Shown piece after piece: positions 46,503 to 55,715 of a stretch of 64,000 nucleotides of DNA. The notes beneath the pieces were generated by a model, which saw only the letters and a list, made by a program, of their open reading frames with translations, ran no database searches and was not told the DNA's origin. The stretch spans positions 62,001 to 126,000 of the forward strand of contig NZ_JARGNH010000002.1 in the NCBI RefSeq assembly GCF_029213205.1, in the 5' to 3' direction. Each line of letters begins with the position of its first letter. Within the stretch, counting starts at the first letter, position 1. The position numbers were made by a program, and so were the translations under genes. This DNA comes from Pseudooceanicola sp. (GTDB lineage Bacteria > Pseudomonadota > Alphaproteobacteria > Rhodobacterales > Rhodobacteraceae).

Positions 46503-48104
46503 GTGTCGGAGTCCGCCACATCCAATGTCTACGATCTCTTCGTCATCGGCGGCGGGGTGAACGGCTGTGGGATTGCGCGCGACGCGTCCGGGCGCGGTCT
46601 GCGGGTGGCGCTGGCCGAGATGAACGACCTCGCCTCGGCCACCTCCAGCGCCTCGACCAAGCTGTTTCATGGCGGGCTGCGCTATCTGGAATATTTCGAA
46701 TTCCGCCTGGTCCGCGAGGCGCTGATGGAGCGGGAAACCCTGCTGAAGGCGATGCCGCATATCAGTTGGCCCATGCGGTTCGTACTGCCCTACCACCGGG
46801 ATATGCGCTTCGAAAGCGAAACCCCGACCTCGAAACTGTTGAAAGCGGTGATGCCCTGGATGAAGGGGCGGCGCCCGGCCTGGCTGATCCGGCTGGGATT
46901 GTTCATCTATGACACCATAGGCGGGCGTCACATCCTGCCCGCGACCACCACGCTGGACCTGACCCGGGGACCAGAGGGCGCGCCGCTGAAAAAGCATTTC
47001 ATCAAGGCCTATGAATATTCCGATTGCTGGGTCGAAGACAGCCGCCTGGTGATTCTCAACGCCCGCGACGCCGCGGCGCGGGGCGCCAAGATCATGGTGC
47101 GCAGCAAGGTGGTGCTGGCGGATCGCGACGGCGACCTGTGGCGGATCGAGACCGAGGATCAGGACACCGGTCAGCGCCGGTTTCATCACGCAAGGATTCT
47201 GGTCAATGCCGCCGGCCCCTGGGTTGGTGACATCCTGCGCAGCACCATTCGCAGCAACACCCAGGGTGACGTGCGCCTGGTGCGTGGCAGCCATATCGTC
47301 ACCAGGCGCCTTTATGATCACGACAAATGCTATTTCCTGCAAGGCCGCGACGGGCGCATCATCTTTGTCATTCCCTATGAGCAGGATTTCAGCCTGATCG
47401 GCACCACCGATCAAGACCATGACGCCCCCTCAACGGCGCCGGTCTGCAGTGCCGCCGAGCAGAACTACCTGATCGATTTCGTGAATCAGTATTTCCAGCG
47501 CCAGCTCAGCCGCGATGACGTGGTCTGGAGCTATTCCGGGGTGCGACCGCTGTTTGACGATGGCGCCAGTTCGGCCACCGCCGCCACCCGCGATTATACC
47601 CTGGTCGCCGATGCCAATGGCGGTGCGCCGGTGCTGAACGTTTTCGGTGGCAAGATCACCACCTATCGCAAACTCGCCGAAAGCGCGCTGGACAAGGTGG
47701 CGGAATACCTGCCCGACCTGTCTGGTCCCTGGACCGCAGGCATCGCCCTGCCCGGCGGTGATTTCGCGGTGGCCGAGCGCCCCGATCTGCTGGCCCGGCT
47801 GCGCCACGATTATCCATTCCTGACCGGGTTCTGGGCCGAACGGCTGATCCGCGCCTATGGCACCGAGGCCTGGCAGGTTCTGGGCAAGGCCAACAGCTTC
47901 ACCGATCTCGGCCAGGATTTCGGCGCAACATTGACCGAAGCCGAAGTGCGCTGGCAAATCAGCCGCGAATTTGCACGCGGCGTGAATGATGTGATTTGGC
48001 GGCGCAGCAAACTGGGATTGAGAATGAGCGCCGAACAAATTGAAGAATTGAAAAAATGGATGGCCAAGGGCAATGGAAATGGCACAACAATGGCTGCAGA
48101 ATAA
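46503..48104 (+). CDS. glpD: Glycerol-3-phosphate dehydrogenase (GTG start)
   Basis: A 533-residue FAD enzyme oxidising glycerol-3-phosphate to dihydroxyacetone phosphate at the inner membrane, feeding the quinone pool. FAD site YDLFVIGGGVNGCGIARDAS, ATSSASTKLFHGGLRYLEYF, VNAAGPWVGDILR and the C-terminal NVFGGKITTYRKLAESAL. The start is GTG 46503: AGGAG ends 8 nt upstream and the protein then begins just before the FAD site; an ATG at 46389 would add 38 residues overlapping the operator. It leads a glycerol uptake operon, the glpDSTPQUV order known from rhizobia. Confidence 0.96.
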   Translation: MSESATSNVYDLFVIGGGVNGCGIARDASGRGLRVALAEMNDLASATSSASTKLFHGGLRYLEYFEFRLVREALMERETLLKAMPHISWPMRFVLPYHRDMRFESETPTSKLLKAVMPWMKGRRPAWLIRLGLFIYDTIGGRHILPATTTLDLTRGPEGAPLKKHFIKAYEYSDCWVEDSRLVILNARDAAARGAKIMVRSKVVLADRDGDLWRIETEDQDTGQRRFHHARILVNAAGPWVGDILRSTIRSNTQGDVRLVRGSHIVTRRLYDHDKCYFLQGRDGRIIFVIPYEQDFSLIGTTDQDHDAPSTAPVCSAAEQNYLIDFVNQYFQRQLSRDDVVWSYSGVRPLFDDGASSATAATRDYTLVADANGGAPVLNVFGGKITTYRKLAESALDKVAEYLPDLSGPWTAGIALPGGDFAVAERPDLLARLRHDYPFLTGFWAERLIRAYGTEAWQVLGKANSFTDLGQDFGATLTEAEVRWQISREFARGVNDVIWRRSKLGLRMSAEQIEELKKWMAKGNGNGTTMAAE

Positions 48105-48167
48105 CGACGTGGAGAATACCCGCCAAAAGCGCGGATAAAAAAACTTACCCGTCGGGGAGGACTGGGA

Positions 48168-49256
48168 ATGAGTTTGATATTGGAGAATGTGTCAAAGGTC
48201 GTGGAGGGCCAGACACATATCCATCCGACCAATCTGGAACTGGCGAGCGGCACCATGAATGTGCTGCTCGGACCGACCCTATCGGGCAAAACCTCGCTGA
48301 TGCGGTTGATGGCAGGGCTGGATGTGCCGCAGACCGGGCGGCTGATCTGGAATGGCACCGATGTCACCGGGATGCGGGTGCAGGACCGCAAGGTGGCGAT
48401 GGTCTATCAGCAGTTCATCAATTACCCGTCAATGACGGTGTACGACAATATCGCCTCGCCACTGCGGCTGATGGGTAAATCAACGGCCGAGATTGACGCT
48501 GCGGTGCACAAGGCCGCCGATCTGATGCAGCTGACACCGATGCTGAAACGCAAGCCACTGGAATTGTCGGGCGGTCAGCAACAGCGGTGTGCGCTGGCGC
48601 GGGCCCTGGTCAAGGACGCCGGTCTGGTGCTGCTCGACGAGCCGCTGGCCAATCTCGATTACAAGCTGCGCGAGGAATTGCGCGTCGAGATCCCCAAGAT
48701 TTTCGAAGAGGCCGGGTCGATCTTTGTCTATGCCACCACCGAGCCCGAAGAAACGCTGCTGCTGGGCGGCAACACCGCCACCCTCTGGGAGGGCCGGGTC
48801 ACCCAGTTCGGACTGACACCAATCGTCTATCGCCAGCCGGTCGATGCGATCACCGCCCGGGTGTTCAGCGACCCGCCGATGAATTTCCTGCAGATCAGCA
48901 AGACCGGCGCCAGGCTGATGTTCGGCAAGGGCCAATCGACCCCGGCCACCGGCAATCTGTCCAAGCTGCCCGATGGCCGCTATGCCGCCGGGTTCCGCCC
49001 CAACCATCTGGAAATCACCCGACACAGCGCCGAGGCGATGGAATTCACCGCCCAGGTGGCGGTGACCGAGCTGACCGGCTCGGAAACCTTTGTCCACCTC
49101 AACCACCATGGTGAACGCTGGGTCGGGCTGTTGCACGGGGTGCATGACCTGACGATCGGCTCAGATCTGCCGGTCTATCTCGATCCTAAGCATGTCTACA
49201 TTTTCGGCGAAGACGGTGGGCTGATCGCGCCCGCCGCCTATGCGCTGGCGGCCTGA
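48168..49256 (+). CDS. glpS: Glycerol ABC transporter ATPase GlpS
   Basis: A 362-residue nucleotide-binding subunit with the regulatory C-terminal domain of the MalK/UgpC group. Walker A GPTLSGKT (35-42), Q-loop YQQF, signature LSGGQ (133-137) and Walker B LVLLDE (153-158). The H-loop histidine is replaced: VYATTEPEE has T191 where relatives have H. With GlpT it forms a heterodimer. A GGAGG site precedes the ATG. Confidence 0.93.
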   Translation: MSLILENVSKVVEGQTHIHPTNLELASGTMNVLLGPTLSGKTSLMRLMAGLDVPQTGRLIWNGTDVTGMRVQDRKVAMVYQQFINYPSMTVYDNIASPLRLMGKSTAEIDAAVHKAADLMQLTPMLKRKPLELSGGQQQRCALARALVKDAGLVLLDEPLANLDYKLREELRVEIPKIFEEAGSIFVYATTEPEETLLLGGNTATLWEGRVTQFGLTPIVYRQPVDAITARVFSDPPMNFLQISKTGARLMFGKGQSTPATGNLSKLPDGRYAAGFRPNHLEITRHSAEAMEFTAQVAVTELTGSETFVHLNHHGERWVGLLHGVHDLTIGSDLPVYLDPKHVYIFGEDGGLIAPAAYALAA

Positions 49257-49269
49257 GGAGGAGCGCGCG

Positions 49270-50346
49270 ATGGCAAAAATCACCCTCGACAATCTGGCCC
49301 ATTCCTATCTGCCCAATCCGCAGGGCGAGGATGATTTCGCACTGAAAGAGCTGAACCATGACTGGAGGGATGGCGAGGCCTATGCCCTGTTGGGCGCCTC
49401 GGGCTGCGGCAAGACCACCCTGCTGAACATCATCTCCGGCCTTTTGCGCCCTTCGCAGGGGCGGATCCTGTTCAACGATCAGGATGTGACCGATGCGCCG
49501 ACGGCCGAGCGCAACATCGCCCAGGTGTTCCAGTTTCCGGTGGTCTACGACACCATGACCGTGCGCCAGAACCTGGCGTTTCCACTGAAAAACCGCGGCG
49601 CCGATGCCGCCTATATCGCTGCCCGGGTCAATCAGGTGGCACAGATGATCGGGCTCGATGCCGATCTCGACCGGCGCGCCCGTGGGCTGACGGCGGATGC
49701 CAAGCAAAAGATCAGCCTGGGTCGCGGCATGGTGCGCGAAGACGTGAACGCGCTGCTGTTCGACGAGCCGCTGACGGTAATCGACCCACATATGAAATGG
49801 GAATTGCGCACCCAGCTGCGCGCCCTGCACCACCAGTTCGGTCATACGATGATCTATGTCACCCATGACCAGACCGAGGCGCTGACCTTTGCTGACAAGG
49901 TGGTGGTGATGCATGAGGGCCGGGTGGTGCAGATCGGCACCCCGCAGCAGCTGTTCGAGGCCCCTGAACACACCTTTGTCGGCTATTTCATCGGCTCGCC
50001 GGGGATGAACCTGATCCCGGCGCGGATCGACGGTGACAAAGCCTATATCAACGGCACCCATATGCAGCTGGCGCGCGGCTACAAGCCGTTGGAGGGCAAG
50101 GTCGAAATCGGCGTGCGCCCGGAATTCGCCAAGCTGTCGCAGACCGAGGGCATGCCGATCAAGGTGCGCCGGATCGAGGATGTCGGCCGCCACAAGATCG
50201 TGCGCGCCGAATTCTTTGGCTCCGAAATCAACATCATCGCGGATGAGGATGAGACGGTCAGCGCCGATATGAACCGCGTCAGCTTTGATGCCGCCCATAT
50301 CAATGTCTACGCCAATGACTGGCGGGTTCCCGGAGAGGTTGCCTGA
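49270..50346 (+). CDS. glpT: Glycerol ABC transporter ATPase GlpT
   Basis: A 358-residue second ATPase. Walker A GASGCGKT (42-49), Q-loop VFQF, Walker B ALLFDE (161-166) and H-loop VTHDQ with H199 are standard, but the signature is degenerate: LTADAKQK (140-147) where GlpS has LSGGQQQR. Thus GlpS and GlpT complement each other at one composite site. Not to be confused with E. coli GlpT, the antiporter. ATG 49270 has GAGGAG upstream; the frame from 49240 overlaps glpS. Confidence 0.93.
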   Translation: MAKITLDNLAHSYLPNPQGEDDFALKELNHDWRDGEAYALLGASGCGKTTLLNIISGLLRPSQGRILFNDQDVTDAPTAERNIAQVFQFPVVYDTMTVRQNLAFPLKNRGADAAYIAARVNQVAQMIGLDADLDRRARGLTADAKQKISLGRGMVREDVNALLFDEPLTVIDPHMKWELRTQLRALHHQFGHTMIYVTHDQTEALTFADKVVVMHEGRVVQIGTPQQLFEAPEHTFVGYFIGSPGMNLIPARIDGDKAYINGTHMQLARGYKPLEGKVEIGVRPEFAKLSQTEGMPIKVRRIEDVGRHKIVRAEFFGSEINIIADEDETVSADMNRVSFDAAHINVYANDWRVPGEVA

Positions 50347-51215
50347 TGAACAAGACCGTCAATCAAAAGGCCTGGTTCCTGATCTTGCCGGTGCTGATCC
50401 TGGTCGCCTTTTCTGCAGTGATCCCGCTGATGACCGTGGTCAATTATTCGTTTCAGGACACCTTTGGCAGCAATAAGTTCTTTTGGGCCGGGCTGGAATG
50501 GTTCGAGGAAATGCTGGCCTCGCAACGGATGTGGGATGCGCTGGGGCGGCAATTGGTGTTTTCGGCGCTGATCCTCGCCATCGAAGTGCCGCTCGGGGTG
50601 TTCGTGGCGTTGAACATGCCCAAGCGCGGCTTCTGGGCCAGCTTTTGTCTGGTGATGATGTCGTTGCCGCTATTGATCCCCTGGAACGTGGTCGGCACCA
50701 TCTGGCAGATCTTCGGTCGGGTCGATATCGGCCTGCTTGGCTATACGCTCGACAAGCTCGGGATCTCTTACAATTACACCCAGGATACCCTGGCGGCCTG
50801 GGTGACCATCGTGGTGATGGATGTCTGGCACTGGACCTCGCTGGTCGCCTTGCTGGCCTATGCCGGACTGAAATCGATCCCGGATGCGTTCTACCAGGCC
50901 GCCAAGATCGACCAGGCGACGCGCTGGAACGTGTTCCGCTATATCGAGCTGCCCAAGATGTCCGGGGTGCTGGTGATCGCCATCCTGCTGCGTTTCATGG
51001 ACAGTTTCATGATCTACACCGAACCCTTTGTCGTCACCGGCGGCGGGCCGGGCAACGCTACCACCCTCCTGTCGATCGACCTGGTGAAAATGGCCTTGGG
51101 TCAGTTCGATCTGGGCCCGGCAGCGGCGTTTTCGATCATGTACTTCCTGGTCATCCTGCTGATCTGCTGGGTGTTTTTCACCGTGATGACCCATCTCGAC
51201 AAGCGGGAGACCTGA
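50346..51215 (+). CDS. glpP: Glycerol ABC transporter permease GlpP
   Basis: A 289-residue inner-membrane permease with six hydrophobic segments and the EAA loop YQAAKIDQATRWNVFRYIEL. It belongs to the MalF/UgpA group. ATG overlaps the glpT stop by one base. The order after the two ATPases matches the glycerol transporter operon. Confidence 0.93.
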   Translation: MNKTVNQKAWFLILPVLILVAFSAVIPLMTVVNYSFQDTFGSNKFFWAGLEWFEEMLASQRMWDALGRQLVFSALILAIEVPLGVFVALNMPKRGFWASFCLVMMSLPLLIPWNVVGTIWQIFGRVDIGLLGYTLDKLGISYNYTQDTLAAWVTIVVMDVWHWTSLVALLAYAGLKSIPDAFYQAAKIDQATRWNVFRYIELPKMSGVLVIAILLRFMDSFMIYTEPFVVTGGGPGNATTLLSIDLVKMALGQFDLGPAAAFSIMYFLVILLICWVFFTVMTHLDKRET

Positions 51216-51218
51216 GCG

Positions 51219-52070
51219 ATGAGCGACATGACCCAATCCCCCAGCACCAGCCGCCGCCTGTCCCTGCCCCGGGTGAACTCCCGTGCCGTGGTGATGACCC
51301 TGTACCTGCTGTTCCTCTTGCTGCCGATCTATTGGCTGCTGAACATGAGCCTGAAGACCAATACCGAGATCCTGAATTCCTTTACCCTTTGGCCGCGTGA
51401 CCTGACCTTTGCCAATTACGCCACCATCCTGACCGATCCGGCCTGGTATATGGGCTATGTCAATTCGCTGATCTATGTGCTGATGAACACCGCGATCAGC
51501 CTCGCCGTCGCTCTGCCCGCCGCCTATGCGTTTTCGCGCTATCAGTTCATGGGCGACAAACATCTGTTTTTCTGGCTGCTGACCAACCGAATGGCGCCGC
51601 CGGCGGTGTTCGCGCTGCCGTTCTTTCAGTTGTATTCCTCGGTCGGGCTGTTCGACACCCATATCGCGGTGGCGCTGGCGCATTGCCTGTTCAACGTGCC
51701 GCTGGCGGTCTGGATCCTTGAAGGGTTCATGCGTGGCGTGCCCAAGGAAATCGACGAAACCGCCTATCTCGACGGCTATGGCTTTTTCCGCTTCTTTACC
51801 CGGATCTTCATGCCGCTGATCGCCTCGGGCATCGGCGTCGCGGCGTTCTTTTGTTTCATGTTCTCCTGGGTCGAGCTGCTGCTCAGCCGCACCCTGACCA
51901 CGGTCGATGCCAAACCCATCGCTGCGATCATGACCCGGACCCAGGGCGCCAGTGGCATCGATTGGGGGGTGTTGGCCGCCGCCGGGGTGCTGACCATCCT
52001 GCCGGGCGTGCTCGTCATCTATTTCGTGCGCAATTACATCGCCAAGGGCTTTGCCCTGGGGAGGGTGTGA
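51219..52070 (+). CDS. glpQ: Glycerol ABC transporter permease GlpQ
   Basis: A 283-residue permease of the MalG/UgpE group, six hydrophobic segments, EAA loop DETAYLDGYGFFRFFTRIFM followed by PLIASGIGV. Pairs with GlpP to form the channel. Its stop overlaps the ATG of the next, unexpected gene (TGATG). Confidence 0.93.
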   Translation: MSDMTQSPSTSRRLSLPRVNSRAVVMTLYLLFLLLPIYWLLNMSLKTNTEILNSFTLWPRDLTFANYATILTDPAWYMGYVNSLIYVLMNTAISLAVALPAAYAFSRYQFMGDKHLFFWLLTNRMAPPAVFALPFFQLYSSVGLFDTHIAVALAHCLFNVPLAVWILEGFMRGVPKEIDETAYLDGYGFFRFFTRIFMPLIASGIGVAAFFCFMFSWVELLLSRTLTTVDAKPIAAIMTRTQGASGIDWGVLAAAGVLTILPGVLVIYFVRNYIAKGFALGRV

Positions 52071-52507
52071 TGATCCTCAGACTGATAAGTGCAGCCTCGC
52101 TTTTCTGCGCCGGCACCGCTGCGATGGCTTTCGATCAAAAAGCTATAAACGATAAATGCGATGCCAAGTGGGGGACCGATTTCCGGATGGTCAAATACTG
52201 TCGGGAGCACCAGCAGGAAGCAGGTCGGAAAGTCGATGATCTGCGCGCAAGAGTTGTCGGAAACGGCACCGCCGAGATCGTTCTGCGCGACTGTGAGAAA
52301 AAATGGGGCACCGACTACCGGATGGTTGCTTATTGCTATGAGAAACAGGCAGACGCTCTCTCTGAGCTTTCGAATTCTCGATCCGATATCCCCAAGAATG
52401 TACATGACCTGATTTCAAATAATTGCTCTGAAAAATGGGGAAATAACTTTCGGATGGTTGCGTACTGCATTGAAAAGCAGACTCAAGCTTGGAAGGAGAT
52501 CCAATAA
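52070..52507 (+). CDS. Exported triple-repeat cysteine protein inside the glycerol operon
   Basis: A 145-residue protein I do not recognise. Signal peptide residues 1-20 (ending AMA). The mature protein has three copies of a unit C-x2-KWG-x2-[FY]-RMV-x-YC, each with cysteines 14 residues apart (C30/C44, C75/C89, C119/C133), followed by E/K-x-Q. Each pair could close a disulfide in the periplasm. It overlaps glpQ (TGATG) and the DUF2160 gene (TAATG), so it is made together with the transporter. The coding sequence looks richer in A/T than its neighbours, which hints at later insertion. It is not part of the glpDSTPQUV order I know. Confidence 0.8.
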   Translation: MILRLISAASLFCAGTAAMAFDQKAINDKCDAKWGTDFRMVKYCREHQQEAGRKVDDLRARVVGNGTAEIVLRDCEKKWGTDYRMVAYCYEKQADALSELSNSRSDIPKNVHDLISNNCSEKWGNNFRMVAYCIEKQTQAWKEIQ

Positions 52508-52779
52508 TGGACTGGATGGCATGGACCTGGCCGACGGCGATCTTCTTCATGGTCATCGCGGCGCTGCTGCTCACCTTTACCTTTCTCGCGATCCGGTTTC
52601 CGGAAACGCCGCGCACCGGCGTTCTCAGGATCGAAACCACCCGCGGGGATCGACTGTTCATCACGCTTCTCGGCTCGGCCTTTATCAACCTGGCCTGGCT
52701 CGGATTGGTCGGGGCAAACCAACCTTATGCCCTGATCGTATGCCTGATCTATGCCGCGGCGGTATTTCGCTGGGTGTAG
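52507..52779 (+). CDS. glpU: DUF2160 small membrane protein (GlpU)
   Basis: A 90-residue protein with about three hydrophobic segments (TAIFFMVIAALLLTFTFLAI, LLGSAFINLAWLGLVG, LIVCLIYAAAVFRW). It matches DUF2160, found in glycerol ABC operons, where it is called GlpU; its role is not established. ATG 52507 overlaps the previous stop and has AAGGAG upstream; the frame starting at 52489 is less likely. Confidence 0.88.
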   Translation: MDWMAWTWPTAIFFMVIAALLLTFTFLAIRFPETPRTGVLRIETTRGDRLFITLLGSAFINLAWLGLVGANQPYALIVCLIYAAAVFRWV

Positions 52780-52859
52780 CTGAGGGAAATCGACGGGTCC
52801 GTGACGACAAGGTCACGGGACCGTCAAAGAAAACAAGTGTCTACAATTGGGAGGACATT

Positions 52860-54581
52860 ATGGCCTTGTCACTAAAATCATCCACGGCGGTGATCTTCGC
52901 TCTGGCGATGACAACTGCCCCGGCCCTGGCCGACATGAACGATGCAAAGGCGTTCCTGGACAAAGAGATCGGTGACCTGTCGTCGCTTGATCGCGCGGGT
53001 CAGGAAGCGGAAATGCAGTTTTTCATCGATGCAGCGAAACCGTTTGCGGGCATGGAAATCAAGGTGGTTTCGGAAACCATCACCACCCATGAATACGAAA
53101 GCCAGGTTCTGGCCCCCGCATTCACCGCGATCACCGGCATCAAGGTCACCCATGACCTGATCGGTGAAGGCGACGTCGTCGAAAAGCTTCAGACCCAGAT
53201 GCAATCGGGCGAGAACATCTATGACGCCTATATCAACGATTCCGACCTGATCGGCACTCACTGGCGCTATCAACAGGCACGGATCCTGTCCGACTGGATG
53301 GAAGGCGAAGGCAAGGACGTGACCAACCCCGGTCTCGACATCGACGATTTCGTCGGCAAATCCTTTACCACGGCGCCGGATGGCAAGCTGTATCAACTGC
53401 CCGATCAGCAGTTCGCCAACCTCTACTGGTTCCGCTACGATTGGTTTAACGACGAGCAGAACAAGGCCGATTTCAAAGCCAAATACGGCTATGACCTCGG
53501 TGTGCCGGTGAACTGGTCAGCCTATGAGGATATCGCCGAATTCTTCACCGGTCGCGACCTGTCGCGTCTGGGTGTCAAAGGCGACGTCTATGGCAACATG
53601 GACTACGGCAAGAAAGACCCGAGCCTGGGCTGGCGCTACACCGACGCTTGGATGTCGATGGCCGGTATGGGCGACAAGGGCGAACCGAACGGTCTGCCGG
53701 TTGACGAATGGGGCCTCCGGGTGAACGAGAAATCGCAACCCGTCGGTTCCTGCGTTGCGCGTGGCGGGGCCACCAACAGCCCTGCCGCCGTCTATGCGGT
53801 GACCAAGGCGATCGAATGGCTGAACAAATATTCGCCGCCTGCCGCTGCCGGCATGACCTTTGGCGAAGCCGGGCCGATCCCGGCGCAGGGCAATGTCGCC
53901 CAGCAGATGTTCTGGTACACCGCCTTTACTGCGGATACCGTCAAGCCGGGCCTGCCGGTGATGAACGAGGACGGCACGCCGAAATGGCGCATGGCCCCCT
54001 CGCCGCATGGCGCCTATTGGGAACAGGGCACCAAGATCGGCTATCAGGATGCCGGTTCCTGGACCCTGATGAAATCGACCCCGGTCGATCGTGCCAAGGC
54101 CGCCTGGCTCTATGCACAATTCGTCACCTCGAAAACCGTGGACGTGAAGAAAAGCCATGTCGGCCTGACCTTCATCCGCGAATCCACGATCCAGCACCAG
54201 AGCTTTACCGATCGTGCGGACAAACTGGGTGGTCTGGTCGAATTCTACCGTTCGCCAGCCCGGGTTCAGTGGTCGCCGACCGGCACCAACGTGCCTGACT
54301 ATCCCAAGCTGGCACAGCTGTGGTGGCAGAATATCGGCGATGCCATGTCGGGCGCCAAGACCCCGCAGCAAGCGCTGGATTCACTCTGCGCCGATCAGGA
54401 GAAAGTGCTGGAGCGGCTCGAGCGTGCCGGCGTTCAGGGCGATATCGGCCCGAAAATGAACGAGGCAAAAGAGCCGAACTACTGGCTGAGCCAGCCGGGG
54501 TCGCCCAAGGCGAAACTCGCCAACGAAGACGAAGAGCCCAAGACCATCAGCTATGACGAGCTGATCAAGTCCTGGCAGTAA
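52860..54581 (+). CDS. glpV: Glycerol ABC transporter substrate-binding protein GlpV
   Basis: A 573-residue periplasmic binding protein. Signal peptide residues 1-24 (AMTTAPALA). It is long for a family 1 solute-binding protein, as in the glycerol type. Segments: KVVSETITTHEYESQVLAPA, DGKLYQLPDQQFANLYWFRY, and a C-terminal SYDELIKSWQ. It delivers glycerol or a similar polyol to GlpPQ. GGGAGGACA precedes the ATG; 80 bp separate it from glpU. A hairpin follows. Confidence 0.93.
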   Translation: MALSLKSSTAVIFALAMTTAPALADMNDAKAFLDKEIGDLSSLDRAGQEAEMQFFIDAAKPFAGMEIKVVSETITTHEYESQVLAPAFTAITGIKVTHDLIGEGDVVEKLQTQMQSGENIYDAYINDSDLIGTHWRYQQARILSDWMEGEGKDVTNPGLDIDDFVGKSFTTAPDGKLYQLPDQQFANLYWFRYDWFNDEQNKADFKAKYGYDLGVPVNWSAYEDIAEFFTGRDLSRLGVKGDVYGNMDYGKKDPSLGWRYTDAWMSMAGMGDKGEPNGLPVDEWGLRVNEKSQPVGSCVARGGATNSPAAVYAVTKAIEWLNKYSPPAAAGMTFGEAGPIPAQGNVAQQMFWYTAFTADTVKPGLPVMNEDGTPKWRMAPSPHGAYWEQGTKIGYQDAGSWTLMKSTPVDRAKAAWLYAQFVTSKTVDVKKSHVGLTFIRESTIQHQSFTDRADKLGGLVEFYRSPARVQWSPTGTNVPDYPKLAQLWWQNIGDAMSGAKTPQQALDSLCADQEKVLERLERAGVQGDIGPKMNEAKEPNYWLSQPGSPKAKLANEDEEPKTISYDELIKSWQ

Positions 54582-54588
54582 GCGATCT

Positions 54589-54612
54589 GGTCAGGGCCTC
54601 CGGGCCCTGGCC
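54589..54612 (+). terminator. Hairpin after glpV
   Basis: A 10-bp stem (GGTCAGGGCC / GGCCCTGGCC, one G-T pair) with a TCCG loop, 8 bp past the glpV stop. No T tract follows, but its place between convergent genes suggests a terminator. Confidence 0.6.
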
Positions 54613-54725
54613 GCCCTGGTCGAGTGCAATCGCGGTTACAGACCGGGAATGTGACATTGCCACGCGCCAAATTCATCCCGACACAGCAAGACAAACCCCA
54701 TCCAAACGCCGCCTACAGGCAGCGC

Positions 54726-55715
54726 TCAGCCGATTTCCAGCATATCCACCAATGCGCCCTTGGCTTCGGCGCCAAGATGCACCTCGCCAATATGGCAGGT
54801 GATGCTGGCGGCCCTGGTCTCACGCGGGGCGTAGAGAACCGCGTTTGGGTTGCTGGCGCGGATGGGGGCCGAGGTCGCGGTGCAGAGCTGCGGCTGCAGC
54901 GCCGCGGGATAGATCAGATGATCGGCAAATTTTCGGCAGAACGCCGCTTTGTTGATCGTGACCGCCTCTTTGAAATAGCCGTGATTGGCCAGGATCGGTT
55001 CCAGCGACAGGATCGCGTGATAGGGGCCGGTGGTCTTGCGATCGGCATAGGTCGACAGCGCCGCGATCATATCCTCGACCTGGTTCGGCACCTCGCAGGA
55101 ATAGGCGATGAACCCGGCGCCGGTCAGGCCAAACAGCCCTTTGCAAGAACTGAAGGCGGTGACATCGGCGACGTCATGCCCCGGTTCCAGCCCGATTGAG
55201 GCGGTGGCATCAAGCGCCAGTTTGGCGCCGCAGCGCTTGCTCAGGGCCTCCAGCCCGGCAATCGGCACCAGAACGGCCTCGCTGGTTTCAGCATAGACCG
55301 AGAGAACCCAGTCGTAGGGCGCGGCAACCTCATCAATCTGCTGCCAGTCGACCACCTCAACCGATTGAATGAAACCGTCACGGCGGGCCCGGGATTCGGC
55401 AATGCTTTTCAAGCGCTTGGCATAGTACCCTGAGTCGACGACCAGGACCTTGCCATAGAGGAAATTGGCAATCATCACCTCGATGGCGCTGCTGCCGGAC
55501 CCCTGCATGGCGACGGTGCGCGATTGCCCGGCGATGCCGGAAATCGCCGTTAAAACCGCGTCATAGGAGGTCAGAAAAGCGCTGTCGCCACGTCCGAAAC
55601 AGGGGCGCAGGGCGGCGACGTTTTCATAGATCAGACTGGCGGGGCCAGCGGTGAACAGCGGCTTTTCCGCATTGAACCGGGCAATCGCTTCACGCGACAG
55701 GGTGGTGTCAGTCAT
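54726..55715 (-). CDS. aepZ: 2-aminoethylphosphonate transaminase (class V)
   Basis: A 329-residue PLP enzyme. FTAGPASLIYENVAALRP at the start, MQGSGSSAIEVMIANFL, D169 in LALDATASIG and the PLP lysine K192 in SSCKGLFGLTGAGF. By context it converts phosphonoacetaldehyde to 2-aminoethylphosphonate. It is somewhat shorter than PhnW (~365). The start overlaps the decarboxylase stop by 8 bp. Confidence 0.87.
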   Translation of the reverse strand: MTDTTLSREAIARFNAEKPLFTAGPASLIYENVAALRPCFGRGDSAFLTSYDAVLTAISGIAGQSRTVAMQGSGSSAIEVMIANFLYGKVLVVDSGYYAKRLKSIAESRARRDGFIQSVEVVDWQQIDEVAAPYDWVLSVYAETSEAVLVPIAGLEALSKRCGAKLALDATASIGLEPGHDVADVTAFSSCKGLFGLTGAGFIAYSCEVPNQVEDMIAALSTYADRKTTGPYHAILSLEPILANHGYFKEAVTINKAAFCRKFADHLIYPAALQPQLCTATSAPIRASNPNAVLYAPRETRAASITCHIGEVHLGAEAKGALVDMLEIG

